A stretch of DNA of 62,152 nt, taken from positions 1-62,152 of the forward strand of contig DATEJK010000205.1 in assembly GCA_035278025.1 (NCBI GenBank), in the 5' to 3' direction. A model generated the notes under the pieces. It was not told where the DNA came from. It worked only from the letters and a program-made list of their open reading frames with translations, and searched no databases. The position numbers and the translations under genes were made by a program. Shown piece by piece: positions 60,480 to 62,152 of the stretch (the stretch's first letter is position 1; each line of letters opens with the position of its first letter). This DNA is from JAICWP01 sp035278025. Its GTDB lineage: Bacteria > Acidobacteriota > Terriglobia > Terriglobales > Acidobacteriaceae.

Positions 60480-61889
60480 TTAGTCGCGGGCGATGCCGTA
60501 TTTCCGGCACAGGTAGTGCATTTTCTGCTTGTCCATTTGCAGCAGCCGCGCGGCTGCTATTTTGCTGCCCTCTGTTCGGCGCAGGGCGGCGGTCAGATAC
60601 GCCACCTCGATGCGCGCAATTTCCTGGTCGAAGTTCACCCCATCTTCCGGGATGAGCAGCGATTCCTGGCTGGCGGTGCTGTTATAGAGAATGCGCTGCG
60701 GCAGGTGGTGGACCTTGATGACCGGGCCATCCACCATCAACACCAGCCGCTGCACCAGGTTCTCCAGTTCGCGCACGTTACCCGGCCAGGAGTCCTCCTC
60801 CAGTATGGTCATCACCTCCGGTTCCACCCGCTTGTGCTCCACCCCGTTGGCGGCGCAGTAGCGACGCAGGAAGTGATCCACCAGCAGGGGGACGTCGCCC
60901 TGGCGCTCGCGCAGCGCCGGCAGGACAATGGGCACCACGTGGATGCGGTAATACAGATCCTCCCGGAAGCGGCCCGCCTGCACCATCTCTTCCAGTTCCT
61001 CGTTGGTGGCGGTAATCAGGCGGAAATCAATCTTTTTGGGGCTCTTGCCGCCAATGCGCTGTACCGCCCGATCCTCCAGCACCCTTAGCAGCTTGGACTG
61101 CAGGGGCAGGCCCAAGGTGGCAATTTCATCCAGAAACAGAGTGCCGCCGTCGGCCATTTCGATATGCCCGGCGCGCGCCGAACGGGCGTCGGTGAAGGCT
61201 CCCTTTTCGTGGCCAAAGAGCTCGGCTTCAATCAGGTTGTCGGGCAGGGCGGCGCAGTTCAGGCTGATAAAGGGTTTTTCCTTCCGCGGACTCAGGGAAA
61301 CGATGGCGCGAGCCACCAACTCCTTCCCGGTGCCGCTCTCGCCGCGAATCAGAACAGTGCTGGTGCTGCCGGCCACCCGGCGGATGGCTTCGTACACCCG
61401 CTGCATGGGCTCGCTCAGGCCGATCAAGCCGCAGAAGGAGGGCTGGGGCACTTCCTTGTCCTTGCGCGAGCGGTATTCGACTTCCGCCAGCCGCTTCTCC
61501 AGGGCGCGAGCCAGGACAATCTGCACCTCCTGGAACTCAATCGGGGCAACGAAATACTCGTCAGCCGTCGCCTCCATGGCTTTCAGACGCAGGCTGCGGC
61601 TGTTGGAGCGGGTCATAGCCACCAGCACCAAATCGGGATGGTTGCTGCGCAGTTCCCGCAGCGCGGCCACTCCTACGTCGCTGCTCTCGCCCAGGGTATC
61701 GAGATCGAGCAGGATGGCGTCCAGGGGTTGCTGTTTTAGTGCTGCCAGCAGTTCCTCCCAGGTTTGAAGCATTTGCAGCTGACAACCGCCGTCCAGGTAC
61801 TGGACGGCCTCCGGGCCTACCCGTTCATCGGTGGTGACAATGGCAACCGCAGGAGGGACCGGCTGGGGCCGGGTGGCGGCGCGATTCAT
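60480..61889 (-). CDS. Sigma-54-dependent activator (NtrC family) with degenerate receiver domain
   Basis: A 469-residue protein. The receiver domain (about 12-130) keeps D62 (AILLDLDT) but has lost other phosphorylation residues: the usual acidic pair is TD at 20-21, and the invariant lysine is Ala (FVAPIEF, A115). The AAA+ domain has Walker A GESGTGKE at about 183-190, the sigma-54 contact loop as GAFTDA at about 230-235 (usual GAFTGA), Walker B GGTLFLDEI, and the arginine-finger region. A Fis-type HTH is at the C-terminus (SKIAAARLLQMDKQKMHYLCRKYGI). It should activate sigma-54 promoters, possibly without ordinary phosphorylation. It lies 254 bp upstream of the repeat-peptide gene and on the same strand. 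Confidence 0.94.
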   Translation of the reverse strand: MNRAATRPQPVPPAVAIVTTDERVGPEAVQYLDGGCQLQMLQTWEELLAALKQQPLDAILLDLDTLGESSDVGVAALRELRSNHPDLVLVAMTRSNSRSLRLKAMEATADEYFVAPIEFQEVQIVLARALEKRLAEVEYRSRKDKEVPQPSFCGLIGLSEPMQRVYEAIRRVAGSTSTVLIRGESGTGKELVARAIVSLSPRKEKPFISLNCAALPDNLIEAELFGHEKGAFTDARSARAGHIEMADGGTLFLDEIATLGLPLQSKLLRVLEDRAVQRIGGKSPKKIDFRLITATNEELEEMVQAGRFREDLYYRIHVVPIVLPALRERQGDVPLLVDHFLRRYCAANGVEHKRVEPEVMTILEEDSWPGNVRELENLVQRLVLMVDGPVIKVHHLPQRILYNSTASQESLLIPEDGVNFDQEIARIEVAYLTAALRRTEGSKIAAARLLQMDKQKMHYLCRKYGIARD

Positions 61890-61913
61890 GCTTTCTCCGT
61901 GCTGGCGGATACA

Positions 61914-61929
61914 CCCGCCGAAAGGCGGG
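61914..61929. other. GAAA-loop hairpin in the leader of the sigma-54 activator gene
   Basis: A perfect 6-bp stem, CCCGCC with GGCGGG, around GAAA (plus-strand reading), 24 bp upstream of ATG 61889. A TTGACATAAT-like stretch lies just upstream on the minus strand. It may be a small translation or termination control element. Confidence 0.35.
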
Positions 61930-62095
61930 CGACATTATGTCAAAAATTCACCCTCATGGCATTAAATTTTAGCTGCCGGCCGAACTATCTGGTTTCCCAA
62001 GTCGCTTATTGCAACCCGGGCGCACTTCCCGTATCTTGGGCGACGCCTTTCTTCAGCGGCGGACGGCTTGTCCCCGCTCCGGCGCGAGGGAAACC

Positions 62096-62152
62096 ATGGA
62101 CATCAACATGCAGCGGCGGTCACAGGTTGAAATCATCCAGTTGCGCGGGCCC
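62096..62152 (+). CDS. STAS-domain anti-sigma factor antagonist, N-terminal fragment (truncated by window edge)
   Basis: Only 19 codons, MDINMQRRSQVEIIQLRGP, run to the window end. The V-E-I-I-x-L-x-G beginning of the first strand is typical of STAS (SpoIIAA/RsbV-like) proteins. A GAGGG sequence precedes the ATG. If right, it could be a target of PP2C phosphatases such as that at 26196-27854. Confidence is limited by the short fragment. Confidence 0.5.
   Translation, partial: MDINMQRRSQVEIIQLRGP

Overview
The window is GC-rich by eye, with compact genes and operons on both strands. It looks like a chromosomal segment from an Acidobacteriota (Terriglobia-like) bacterium. The indicators are an Oar-type TonB-dependent receptor with an N-terminal carboxypeptidase-regulatory domain, a BBP2-type beta-barrel porin inside a kdp operon, many response regulators and PP2C phosphatases, a phosphoketolase/acetate kinase pair, and a succinylase-type lysine pathway. 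This assignment is inferred from gene content, since no rRNA or marker-gene comparison was possible. I saw no tRNA, rRNA, CRISPR array, insertion sequence or prophage.

Layout. 1-1712: end of a phosphoketolase gene and coupled ackA. 1721-7104 (minus): probable sugar operon (Oar-type receptor, MFS permease, secreted beta-propeller hydrolase). 7423-10252 (plus): RNA-metabolism group (DEAD-box helicase, cold-shock protein, RRM protein, small basic protein). 10455-12548: outer-membrane barrel and two related response regulators transcribed head to head. 12800-13864: galT. 13941-19186 (plus): asd, lysC, a small unknown gene, dapB and a dapA with a large C-terminal extension. 19307-29323 (minus): GT4 glycosyltransferase, PIG-L deacetylase, dapD, GH15, Na+/solute symporter, FHA-GAF-PP2C phosphatase and a DUF2029-like membrane protein. 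29379-36066 (plus): membrane protein, PAS histidine kinase, TonB, M48 protease and TetR regulator. 36073-40361: RND efflux adaptor and pump. 41440-51058: kdp region with a 28-codon ORF, kdpF and a porin, KdpE, and a KdpD split into two divergently transcribed genes. 51123-54310: ParB-like protein and a two-domain beta-oxidation enzyme. 54470-62152: an export-like system and its probable regulator.

The most unusual part is 54470-61889. An operon of three proteins (triple-GAF/HlyD fusion, HlyD lipoprotein, PqqD-like/M50/HlyD fusion) has a strong sigma-70 promoter. Across a perfect bidirectional terminator lies a 74-residue gene whose last 41 residues are ten consecutive K-centred tetrads. A near-consensus sigma-54 promoter precedes that gene, and a sigma-54 activator with a degenerate receiver domain lies upstream on the same strand. 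I propose a peptide maturation/export system with a candidate repeat peptide substrate. The link is inference from gene neighbourhood and domain content.

Other notable points are two inverted groups of AT-rich boxes, partly at 11-bp spacing, in front of the porin-kdpFABC unit; imperfect inverted repeats in several gaps of the lysine region; and the unusual C-terminal domain of DapA.
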